A stretch of DNA of 64,000 bases. It comes from Artemia franciscana. Lineage: Eukaryota > Arthropoda > Branchiopoda > Anostraca > Artemiidae. The notes beneath the pieces were generated by a model, which saw nothing but the letters and a program-made list of their open reading frames with translations, made no database searches and had not been told where the DNA came from. A program made the translations under genes and the position numbers. Within the stretch, counting starts at the first letter, position 1. Every line of letters starts with the position of its first letter. Of this stretch, positions 10,048-21,477 are shown one piece after another. The stretch spans positions 31,878,568 through 31,942,567 of the forward strand of contig NC_088883.1 of the NCBI RefSeq assembly GCF_032884065.1. Direction: 5' to 3'.

Positions 10048-10667
10048 ATTTACAAAAATAATATATATTGTGTGGACCGTTTTATGAAAACTTTTGTGAG
10101 GCAAGAAAAACAGTTTATCTCCACCAATAGCAAAGTGGTCGGGGAAATAAGGGTGGGGGTTGTGTAAAAACAAGGAGGGGGACTAGATATTGCAGTCGAG
10201 ACTAAGCTAGAAGGGTTTGAACTAGGATTCACTATCCCAGGCAGTAAGTGGGGATTTAGGAGGTGGGAGGAGCTACATTGCTTTCTATGCCTCGCTTATA
10301 GGGACTCAATTGAATCGGGTGAGAAAACCCTAATCTCAGCAGAATTTGATGGCAACAGGAATTGAGAAGAGCGTTTAAATTTGGAATTCTATCTTTCTCT
10401 CTGTCTCTTTCTTTGTGTCTATTAATTTTGCCCAACCTGAACGGAAGGAATTTTTGGCGATTATAATTTTTATCAATCAACCAAAATCTTTTAGTGTCAG
10501 AAAAGACACACCTTAAGCTTCAAGCCGATGTTGTCAAGTTTTTTTTTCTTTTGTTAATACCGTCTAATGTTATCATACAATTTTACGGTTTGTCTGCAAG
10601 ATCGACTTTAATTACAGCTTGTACTGTTTTCTGTTAACAATGACTATTTCTTACTTGATCAGTCAAC

Positions 10668-10672
<5 letters not shown>
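10048..10672. other. Gene-free stretch
   Basis: Purine-rich patches (10140-10290) and A+T-rich sequence. No supportable gene or RNA. Confidence 0.3.

Positions 10673-10717
<45 letters not shown>
10673..10717. repeat. T homopolymer, 45 bases
   Basis: An uninterrupted run of T. It could be the poly(A) tail of a minus-strand retroposed copy, but no element body was recognised beside it. Confidence 0.9.
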
Positions 10718-10724
<7 letters not shown>

Positions 10725-11202
10725 TAGTATTGAATAATACGATTATTTTCCTTTTTTCTCAGTTTAAAAAAACAGGATGTGATCAATAAACAGGTTGATT
10801 TAAAGCAATCATGCTTGGAACTATGACAAACCGCGGTTGTTTTTTTCAACAAAACTCATATTTATATTTTTCTCAAATTAAAAGAGAAAATGTCATTGAT
10901 AAAAGTGTGAAAGGTGAACAGCCTTTAATTTCAAAGTACAATGATTTTATTTATCTTTTTTACGATATTTTATGAACGTGTTGCTATTGCGCATTACTAA
11001 AATTAGAATTTTTTTTCACAGAATCTATCACCAAAATACTTTTCTCATGTATAAGTGCACTTTTCTGAAGTCTTCAAAATAGACACAAGAGAAAATTCAA
11101 TTTTCTCTTATGTCTTCAAACACAAGAGAAAATTTACATAAAAGGGGAACAATAAAATTGTTTTTAAATTGAAAAAGTAAAAACAAATAATGTCAATGAG
11201 TA
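10718..11202. other. A+T-rich gene-free stretch
   Basis: Contains a small local repeat (ACACAAGAGAAAATT twice, 11086-11130). Nothing else recognised. Confidence 0.3.
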
Positions 11203-11570
11203 TTACTACTACTACTAAAAACTTACAGCTGCACCAGGCCACCCGAGGACAATTGAGGTGTGGACGGTCCTCCTCCATCCTAGCTTATTCAAAGCCTCCC
11301 TCTCCGCACTCTCCCAATAAGCTCTCATTTTCCTTAAATCTTTCTTTGCGACATCCTCCCAACTGAAAACGACCCGCTTTTCGTTTAGCAATACACAGTT
11401 GGCTAAAAACAACGATCTTTGGCAATCTGTCTTCCTTAATGCCCCGAACATACCCTCGCCATTTAAACCATTCTCTCATTATAGCCCTTGGAAAGGGGAT
11501 TGAACTAAACTTTTCGTGTAGGCAACTGTTTTAAATATGATCAGTCAATTGGGTGTCGAAAACAATGTTA
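11203..11570 (-). mobile_element. 3' fragment of an RTE LINE
   Basis: On the minus strand it encodes decayed pieces matching the C-terminus of the 6407-9331 ORF (for example WEDVAKKDLRKM and EALNKLGWRRTV), ending in the trinucleotide run at 11203-11216. It is 5'-truncated, with frame breaks. Confidence 0.8.
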
Positions 11571-11764
11571 ATAATTAAAGTAAAAATACCCATTTTGTAC
11601 TTTTCTGTTCTGCCCTAATTAGAAGTAAAAGGATTTATTTTAAACTCAAAAAGTGGAGAACTGTAAATACTGCTAAATAAATTAAAATTCATAAGTACTA
11701 ATAATGGTGAAATAAAATTAATTAGACTAGATGTTTTTGAAAAAATAATAAATTCTATGTTAAT

Positions 11765-12033
<269 letters not shown>

Positions 12034-12100
12034 TAATTCTAATTTGCAGAGAGTTTCAAGCTCATTCATAGGACTTCCAAATTTTTTGACATTTTTTCTG

Positions 12101-14490
12101 ATCAAACAGTTCGTGGTAACGAACTGTAGTAAGGAGCGATCCGGCTCAATAGTAACCAAAACTCTAAAAAATTGAATTTTAATATCAAAAGCTACATCAA
12201 AAGAATCGCATTTTAATGCTGATTTTAAATATATAAGTTTCATCAAGTTTAGTCTTAGCCATCAAAAGTTACGAGCCTGAGAAAATTTGCCTTATTTAGG
12301 AAAATAGGGGGAAGCACCCCCTAAAAGTCGTACGATCTTAACGAAAATGACACCATCAGATTCAGCATATCAGAGAACCCTTCTGTAGAAGTTTCAAGCT
12401 CCTATCTACAAAAATGTGGAATTTTGCATTTTTTGCCAGAAGACAAATCACGGGTGCGTGTTTATTTGTTTGTTTTTGTTTTTTTTTCCCAGGGGTCATC
12501 GTATCGACCAAGTGGTCCTAGAATGTCGCAAGAGGGCTCATTCTAACGGAAATGAAAAGTTCTAGTGCCCTTTTTAAGTGACCAAAAAAATTGGAGGGCA
12601 TCTAGGCCCCCTCCCACGCTCACTTTTTTCCCAAAGTCAACGGATCAAAATTTTGAGATAGCCATTTTGTTTAGCATAGTCGAAAATCATAATAACTATG
12701 TTTTTGGGGATGACTTACTCCCCCACAGTCCCTGGGGGAGGGGTTGGAAGTTACAAACTTCATCCAGTGTTTACATATAATAATGGTTATTGGGAAGTGT
12801 ACAGACGTTTTCAGGGGGATTTTTTTGGTTTTGGGGGTAGGGTTGAGAGAGGAGGATATGTGGGAGGATCTTTCCTTGGAGAAATATGCCATGGAGGAAA
12901 AAATTCAATGAAAAGGTCGCAGGACGAATCTGGTCACGTTAGAAAAAAACGTCAAATTAAGAGCTTAATATACAGTGCTGGGTGTTCGGAGCCTCTCTAT
13001 TATGGAGTATAATTTGAAAATAACACAACTATACGAGCGATAAAACATATATACCACAGCCATAACTCAACTAACGAAATAACTGCTAAGAGATAACACA
13101 ACTATAAAGCGAAAACAGGTGAAAACTAATGGGAAAATAAACGAACTAAGAGGTGGAAGGGGCACAGAGAAAAAATATAATCCTTTTTCAATTTTGAGCC
13201 TAACTTCCGCAAAGGAGTAATAATGTCAGAAGCCCCGAAATACCGAATTATTTTCTTTTCAAACAGTTCGTGGTAAGGAACTGTAGTAAGGGGCGATCCG
13301 GCTCAATAGTAAACGAAACTCTAAAAAACGGAATTTTGATGCTAAAAGATACATCAAAAGAATCGTATTTTTACGCTGATTCTAAATATATAAGTTTCAA
13401 TTAATTTAGTCTTTGTCATCAAAAGTTACGAGCCTGAGAAAATTTGCCCTATTTTGGAAAAAAGGGGAAAACATACCCTAAAAGTCATAGAATCTTAACG
13501 AAAATCACACTATCGCATTCGGTATATCAGAGAACTCTATTGCAAAAATTTCAAGCTCCTATCTAAAAAATGTGGAATTTTGTATTTTTTGCCAGAAGAC
13601 AAATCACGGGTGCGTGTTTATTTGTTTGTTTGTTTTTTTTTGTTTTTTTTTTCCCAGGGTCATCTTATCGACCAAGTGGTCCTAGAATGTCGCGAGAGGG
13701 CTCATTCTAACGGAAATGAAAAGTGCTAGCGCCCTTTTTAAGTGACCAAAAAATTGGAGGGCAAATAGGCCCCCTCCCATGCTCATTTTTTTCCAAAAGT
13801 CAACAGATTAAAATTTTAAGATAGCCATTTTGTTCAGCATAGTCGAAAACCATAATAACTATGTCTTTGGGAATGACTTACTCCCCCACAATCCCTGAGG
13901 GAGGGGCTGCAAGTTACAAACTTTGACCAGTGTTTACATATTGTAATGGTTATTGGGAAGTGTACAGACGTTTTCATGGGGATTTTTTGGTTTGGGGGTG
14001 GGGTTGATTGGAGAGTGCTTTGTGGGAGGATCTTTCCTTTGAGGAATATGTCATGGGGGAAGAAAAATTCAATGACAAGGGCGGAGGATTTTCTAGCATT
14101 ACTATAAAAAAAACAATGAAAAAAAAATGTGAAAACGTTTTTTCAAATGAAAGTAAGGAATAGCATTGAAATTTAAAACGAACAGAGATTAATACGCATA
14201 TGAGGGGTTCTAAAAATACTTTAGCATGAAGAGCGAGGTATTTAGGAGGAGATAAATACCTCGCTCTTTATGCTAAAATATTTTTAGTGATTTCAACTAT
14301 TTATTCTACGGCCTTTTTGATTCAGGGGTCATTCTTAAAGAATTGGGACAAAACTTACGATTTAGTATAAAGAGCGAGGCATTAACGAGGGTACAAACCC
14401 CCTCGTACACATAATAAAAATATAAGAACATAAAAGTTTTAATGTCGCTCCTTACTTTCAGTTAAAAAAACTAGTTTTTTTTATTTAATT
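12101..14490 (+). mobile_element. Dominant non-autonomous repeat, head-to-tail dimer
   Basis: Two units in the same orientation start with CAGTTCGTGGTAACGAACTG at about 12106 and the variant with GGAACTG at about 13263. Each continues with GTAAGGAGCGATCC, GTTACGAGCCTGAGAAAA and TTGGGAAGTGTACAGACG. The first unit runs into a linker (about 12910-13259). The second ends in a short hairpin module and ACTAGTTTTTTTTATTTAAT. The same dimer with the same linker is present in reverse at 21478-24274. No transposase is encoded. The class is unknown; lack of long terminal inverted repeats plus a terminal hairpin suggests a Helitron/Helentron-like possibility. Confidence 0.8.
14185..14290. repeat. Internal hairpin of the repeat
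   Basis: Inverted arms around TTTAGCATGAAGAGCGAGG and its complement surround a GGAGGAG loop. The same hairpin recurs at 22130-22215. Confidence 0.75.
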
Positions 14491-15259
14491 CTTATTTACA
14501 GACATGGTGTTTATCGATTATGTAATGTTGTAGTGGTCAAGTCACGCTCTGTAGGATGCTAATAGTACTTTTTGTATGTAGTTTGTATTAAGTACCGTTT
14601 TTTAATCATGATTTGGTCTGGCTACGTAATAATAAGTTCAATGAAATTGTGTATGATTTTTTTTTAGGTGGAAATTGTAGGTAGTGGTTTGGATAGATTA
14701 CCAGCTATTTGAGAAAGGGAGAATTTTTTAACGATGATACCAAAAAGGGTACTTTACTGAATCAAGGAGGGTTGGGGAATCAATTAAGGGGAATAAATAA
14801 CTTTAAATTTATATTCGAATGAGCCTTCTCTCGATCCTATAGGACCATTGAATTGACATGAACACAATTGAGGAAAACAAAACACAAACAAAAAACAAAT
14901 AAACATCCTGAATTTTTCTTCTGGCAAATAATTCAAAATTTTACATTTTTATAGATATGAGCATGAAAACTCTACAATAGCTTCTCTGACATGCTCAATT
15001 TAATAGTGTGGTTTTTGTAGGATATCTTAACTTTCTTGGGGGTGGCTCCACCTTTTCAGTAAAAGGGCAAATTTTTCAGGCTCGTAGTTTTGATAGGTGA
15101 CATCAAACTCAATTATTTGTTATATATTGCATCAGCATAAAAATTCAATTCTTTTGATATGTTAATTGCTGCTTAAATTCTCTATTTAGTTTTGTGGTTA
15201 CTTTTTTTCTCATGCTTCGTTACCAAAAACTGTTTGAAGCAGAGTATAATCTTAAAGGG
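14491..15259. other. Gene-free stretch with a diverged piece of the dominant repeat
   Basis: About 14830-15150 in reverse resembles the repeat body (CAGGCTCGTAGTTTTGAT, TTCTTTTGATATG). The rest is A+T-rich with no gene. Confidence 0.5.
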
Positions 15260-15541
<282 letters not shown>

Positions 15542-15559
15542 GGCTGTGTTTTGCAAAGG

Positions 15560-16120
15560 TTTACTAACTATAACTCTTTGAGGGATGTTAAACAAAACGA
15601 AATACACAATTGGCCTCCAGTTTGTAAAAACAGCTGGGATGTTTCTCTAGTTTCTACGTCTTTGGCTGAAGAAAAAAAATGTCCCACTCTAGTTTGTTAT
15701 CGAAACAACGGCAAGTGTGTAATATCTCAGGAATATTGAAGGTGATTAATTTGAAAGTTTCGGAGGATGTTGAGGGAGATATTGAACTTAATCAATATAC
15801 ATCAAAGCGTATCCCGGTTTTCAATAGGACGAATAGTGCAATATATTAGGGTCGACTAATGGTTCTTAGTTGAGACTTTCAGGGGACTTTGAGACTTTCA
15901 GGGACAGTTCAGACTTCTAAGCTATTTCAAAATATACGCAGTAAACCCATCTTGTTGCAATGGTATGTACAATGATCGAAATGTCTCAGGAACAATTAAG
16001 GGCATTAAGTTAAAACTGCCAGTGAATATTGAGGCAGATCTTGCATGTGCATCCCGGTTGTGAAGAGCGCGTATCTACAATATCTCAGGAACAGTTAAGG
16101 GAGCATTGACACGAATATTG
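15560..16120. repeat. Dispersed repeat family with 'ATCTCAGGAA' motifs
   Basis: Short blocks of the type 'ATCTCAGGAA ... GTTGAAACTTTCAGGG ... AACTAAATC' recur imperfectly here, at about 16840-17060 and abundantly at 38900-40640. No coding potential. Probably one non-coding repeat family. Confidence 0.55.
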
Positions 16121-16633
16121 AAATAAATAAATAAATAAAAAACATTTAGAACTAATAAGTAAGAGTTCAATCTTTTATCGACCAAAGACGTGAAAATTGG
16201 AAAAATATTCATTTTGTTAACGAATAACAAACTTTGGCAATATTAACGAACACAAATTAATTAAAAACAATTTCCAGAAAAGAATTATTTACTGAAAAGT
16301 GAAGCATCAAGATAACTGACGCTTGTATAGACGAATTAATATCTCTTAAAATGAATAAAAATTAAATTTAACATTGAGTTTAAACTTGAACGAACAAAAA
16401 TTATTGCAAGCAGGAGTTTGGCTACTGACCCCTCCCCCTCCTCTAACTGTTAAAGTGCAAAAGCTTATTGCGCCAATTACTCTTTAATGAAAGCCAATCA
16501 TACTACACATTTTTTATGTTTGTAATGAAAAAAAAAAAAATCAATGGATTTTTGAGTTGCTGATTTTTTAAGGATTAACGTTGTAGAAATAGAAGAAGCA
16601 GAAGAGCTTTCACTTACAACCACACTAGTATTT

Positions 16634-16669
<36 letters not shown>

Positions 16670-16690
16670 GCAGCAGTAGTAGTAGTAGTT
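16634..16690. repeat. (TAG)n microsatellite
   Basis: Imperfect TAG/CAG trinucleotide run of about 57 bases. It may mark an old RTE 3' end, but no RTE body is recognisable beside it. Confidence 0.8.
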
Positions 16691-18400
16691 ATAGCATTCG
16701 TAATTAGTTGTGGTCACAATTGGAAGTAGACCCAATCACAGCTGCAAGTAGTCACAAGCAGTCATAGTCACAGTCGTAAAACAAAAGACACTTGACAAAT
16801 CAAAGATGTAAAAAACGGTGTAAGTATATTGATCCCAGAAAGGGCTTTGGGTACTTAATCGAAATTTCCAGAAAATACTAAACTAAACCGGAAAGAAATT
16901 ATATGCATCCATAATTTCAAAAGGGCCCACCCTCTGTATCACAAAAATTTTTAGGGTATTAAGTTGAAATTATCAGATAATTATAAACTTATAGAGACTA
17001 TGTGTATCCTACTTGCCAAATGACGTTGCTACATTGTCTCAGTAATGGCTAAGACTAATAGGATACTGATTCCAAATAAAAAGGTGAGTTTTCAAATTTT
17101 GTGGAATATGAAACATAAGCAGTGATTTGTGTTTGTCTTATTCGATATTTTTTCTATATTTTCATGTTAATAAAAAGAAATACAGAGGAAAAATGTTTTC
17201 AAAGAAAAATAAAGAGGCATATTAAAGCTCACGACGAGTAGAAATAAAGTCCAACAATAATTTAGTCTTGAAACGACCAATAGTAGCTGTCAAAGAACGG
17301 CTGAACCTAAAAGTGAACAGAAATTGAAATAAAAAACCACTTAAAGTGTAAAAGTAATAGATACTGATGTAGATGTATATATAAATCCTTAATCTAGCAA
17401 CAATTTAAATGATTATTCGAGTCGAACTTAAAACAGGCATAAATGACTAAAAGTAGCTACTGTCTTCTGTCACCTGTCTTTGTCTTTTACTTTCACTCTC
17501 TGACAAGACAGTGTCAAATGCCTGTTACTGACAAGCGTCTTTCACTTGTCTCTTGCTGTCACTGTCTTTGGCTACTGTCACTCCCTCCCAAAACCGTAAG
17601 CCTTCTAAGCCGTTTTGCAACATTTACCTTCTATTGAAAAGAGAAGATTATGTATTTTGAAAACTGTGCTTTCAATTTATCCAAATATCGACGGAACAAA
17701 AACAAGTGATCAAGTGATCATATGATCAAGATTACTGGAAAGAATTATCAGAGGTAAACTAAATGTCTAACATGCAATAATATTAACTCCTGGACATCTG
17801 AGCATTTAAAGATTCTATATATTATTTAACAGTAATTATATTATTATTTAATATTATAAAATATAAAAAGATGCTTTGAGAGCATGAATATAAATAATGT
17901 CCTCTGATTTAGTTCCCCATTAGTTCAACAATTTCTGAGATAGTAGTAGTCGTGACCGTGAAAGTTTGAAGTAAATACCCGTAGTGGCTCTTAAGATATT
18001 ACAAATACGTCCCTTTGATAACCTGGATATTCAAAGTAGGGGTCGGTACATTTATATTTTGGCTTAAACAGAAACGATTAAAAACGGAAGAGAAATATAA
18101 GAAAGAAAAAGTCCTTTTCTCTATTTCCCCACAAACGAAAAACCTACTAGATAGTCTTAGAACCAGTAGGAGAGGCATGCTTAAACAGCCCAAGAGCTGA
18201 ACTAGCACCACCTGCACAATTCTTACCATAAATGATGAGTTATAATTCATTGTCAATGATGGCTCAAGATCTCACTTGTAATCATGTGGTGTGCCATGTC
18301 AGTTTGCCAACATTGTTCCAGTACGAATACAGCTCAAGTACAGTGATTTAAAAAAATCCGATTTTCTTATTTCTACGAAAACAAAATTTATACCCCAATC
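16691..18400. other. Gene-free stretch
   Basis: Holds a further copy of the 'ATCTCAGGAA' family (16840-17060) and a CTGTC-rich patch (17455-17590). No gene or RNA recognised. Confidence 0.35.
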
Positions 18401-18409
18401 CTTTAAATA

Positions 18410-19600
18410 ACAAGAACTAAGAGCTCATACGACACTTGTGAAAAGGTCGGAAGGACCAAGAGCTGATATGGTATGAGCTACAACAAAATTCTAAGAATCA
18501 ATAGATTGATTTAAAAGGAAAATCAGAGGCTTAATGTCTTCGGGATTTAAAATAAGAGCTCTGAAACACGAGGTCCTTCTAAATATCAAAATTCATTAAG
18601 ATCTGATCACCCACTCGTAAGTTAAAAACACTTCATTTTTTCTAATTTTTCCTCTCCCTTCAGCCCCCCCCTGATGGTCCAATCGGGGGAAACGACTTTG
18701 TCAAGTCAGTTTGTGCTCGTCCCTGATACACCTACCAATTTTCATCGTCCTAGCGCATTCAGTAGAACCGACCTCTCCAAAGCACTGGACTTCCCCCCTA
18801 ACTCCCCAAAAGAGAGTGGATCCAGTCTGGTAACGTCAATCACGGATCTACTATATTTGCTTTTTCTACCCACCATGTTTCAACGCGTTTTCCAAGATTT
18901 CCAGTTTCCTCCTCCAACTCTTCCCAATGTCATCGGATCTAGTTGGGTTTTAAAATAAGAGCTCTGAGACATGATTTCCTTCTAAATATCAAATTTCATT
19001 AAGATTCGGTCGCCTGTTCTTAAGTTAAAAATGCAATCAATTTTTATAATTTTTCCAAATTAACACGTCCCCCCCCGCAACTCCCCCAAAGAGATTGGAT
19101 TCATTCCGGCTATGTTAATCACGTATCTAGTACTTATGCTTATTCTTCCCACCAAGTTTCATCCTGATCTCTCCACTCTAAGCGTTTTTCAAAATTTTAA
19201 GTTTCCCCCTCCAACTCCCCTCAATGTCACCGAATCCAGTTGGGATTTAAAAAAAGCGCTCTGAGACACGATATCCTCCTAAATATCAAATTTAATCATG
19301 ATCCGATCACCTGTTCATAAGTTCAAAATACCTCATTGTTTCTAATTTTTTCGAATTAACCGTCCCAGCCACTCCCCCCCCAGATGGTCGAATCAGAGAA
19401 AGGACTATTTCCAATTTAATCTGGTCTGGTCTCTGATATGCCTGTCAAATTTCATTGTCCTAGCTTACCTGGAAGTGCCTAAACTAGCAAAACCGGGACT
19501 TACAGACAGACAGACAGACCGACAAACGGAGAGACAGACTGACAGAACTTGCGATCGCTATATGTCAGTTGGTAAATACCAAGTGCCATAAAAACGAAAA
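18410..19600 (+). mobile_element. Unclassified repeat with three internal units and a palindromic 3' end
   Basis: Three imperfect internal units each start AAGAGCTCTGA or AAAGCGCTCTGA (about 18550, 18956, 19252) and continue CCTTCTAAATATCAAA. The sequence ends in ACAGACAGACAGAC, GCGATCGCTATATGTCA and an imperfect palindrome TTGGTAAATACCAA (19570-19583). No convincing protein is encoded. A terminal palindrome without inverted repeats could fit a Helitron-like non-autonomous element, but this is not shown. Confidence 0.5.
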
Positions 19601-20197
19601 GAAAAAGGATTAGAAAACGGAATAAAAGCGGAAAAAGGTGAAAAAATAGTGCAAAACAGACAAAAAAACTCCAAACTCTAAAAAGTTTATATAGGAAGTT
19701 GTGAAACATCCTTTGTGGACGATAATAATCTTAATAATTATCTTAATAATTAATAATGATTAATAAATTATCGAAAATTAATTCTTGGCAGGTTAATTTT
19801 TCTAGATGACTTAGGCTGGTAGGCCTAAGCTGTTTTGCTTTTCTAACCCCCCCCCCCCCCCTACCTGCATTTTAAAGTGCCTGAAAATTCACCAAAGTAG
19901 CAAGAAATATTATTAAAACGAGTTACTGCTCCTATTTAAGCCCCTACATCTCTATTTATAAGTTTAGATTAGTTAGAATATCAATTATCTTATTAAAACC
20001 AGATTGAAGAGAAAATTTAGTTAATATTAGGTAGTAAAATGTTGTCTATACTATGGTTAAGATATGAAATTTTGATTTTTGGTGATGAAGGTAATTGAGG
20101 GGTTAAAATTTTCCGCTTTGCAAGCATAATCCCTGATGCTTGAGGTTAGAACTCTGCCAATAAATGCTAAATGAATGTCCCAAATGTTACGTTAAAG
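19601..20197. other. Gene-free stretch with C homopolymer
   Basis: Contains a C run at about 19847-19861 and A+T-rich sequence. The inner boundary of the right duplication arm follows. Confidence 0.35.
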
Positions 20198-20440
20198 CTG
20201 GGTACCTCACTATTGTCAAAAGTGCATTAAGAAAAGATGAAAATATAAAGTAGTAGTTGAAAGTGAGATATAAGTCTATGGTTCACCCCTTTCCCCTATA
20301 CTATTTCTGAGACAGTGATGATACCAAATTGAGATTAAAATTTTAGGCTAACGAGTAATATAAGTTCTTTCTAAGTCACTGACAGTGATTTCCTACATGT
20401 ATCGTTTTCTATTAATTGAATGGTTGTTCTTTGTTTAAAA

Positions 20441-20540
20441 CCACACCCAAAGGTTTTTTCATCTTCCTGGACTTAGTGACGTAATTCCAGAATGTTTCAA
20501 TTATATATAAAGCTGAATTTTTACTGACTTCTTCAGTTGG
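20441..20540 (+). promoter_or_regulatory. Gene B promoter
   Basis: CCACACCCAAAGG (20441-20453), TGACGTAATTCCAG (20477-20490) in an imperfect palindrome from 20466, TATATAAA (20504-20511) and initiator TTCAGTTG (20532-20539). The initiator A at 20535 lies 29 bases from the T of TATAAA and 49 bases before the ATG, the same geometry as gene A. Confidence 0.82.
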
Positions 20541-20583
20541 ATTTTCATATCTGCGGCATTCAAATACATACGAAGAGTCCACA

Positions 20584-20592
20584 ATGAAATAT
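20584..20592 (+). CDS. Gene B exon 1 (three codons, MKY)
   Basis: ATGAAATAT followed by the donor GTAAG, in the same place relative to TATA and initiator as in genes A and C. It joins in phase 0 to exon 2 at 24628. Confidence 0.85.
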
Positions 20593-21477
20593 GTAAGAAT
20601 TGGACTATGATTGTTTTCTATTGCCTTTATGAAACCAACCGTTTATCTCTCAGGGTAGTCTTAAAGGTAAAATTGGCAAGATTTGGGTAGAAAAATAATA
20701 ATCTGATCTATTAAATGTAGAAGTTTCGATGCCTATTTAATTTTGAACCTAAAAAGTAGATGTTTATTTTTTATCTAAACTTACTCTTAATGTTTACGTT
20801 ATATTCTAAATTTAAATTGACATTAGTTTGTATTATTTGGTATTGTAAGAAAAAGCCTAATATTCGGCGAATTTATTTTCTTTTCTCGTTTTTTTGTAAA
20901 TTACTCTAAATTTTTCAGTTTATATCCTAAACTTGAATTGCAATTATTTTTTTTTGTATAGTAAAAAAAAAGTCGAATGGTAAGAGGAATTTTTTTTCTT
21001 TTCTTTTGGCCAAACTGTCATTCTATGAATTTTTCAATGAACCTCCCTGTATCCCTGTTTCCCTGTTCAATTGGCTCACTTTTGAATTTACGTAGTATTT
21101 ACATACCTTGAACAGTGCAATCAAATAAACATGCCTTGCTGGGCGAAAAAAAAAAAAATTTATAGGTATATGTCCAGCGCAACTATAAAGTTGCTATTTT
21201 ATTAATGAGCCCATTGATGTAAAATTTTTATTTCTATTTTCAAAATTGTAAAGACAAAATTAATTGCTCGCTTACGCTACTGTTTATTTCTAACTTGCCA
21301 AACTTAAAATGTAAATAAAATATATTGTTGTAATTTCAAAACAAATAGCCAGTTTCAAAGAGTTAATACTAAAATCTAATTTTCAGACAACAAACCCTGT
21401 TAACTGCAAGTTTTGAATATCTTGAAGTTTTGTTTCAAAGAACATACTATTGCTACTACTACTAGTAACAAATCACT

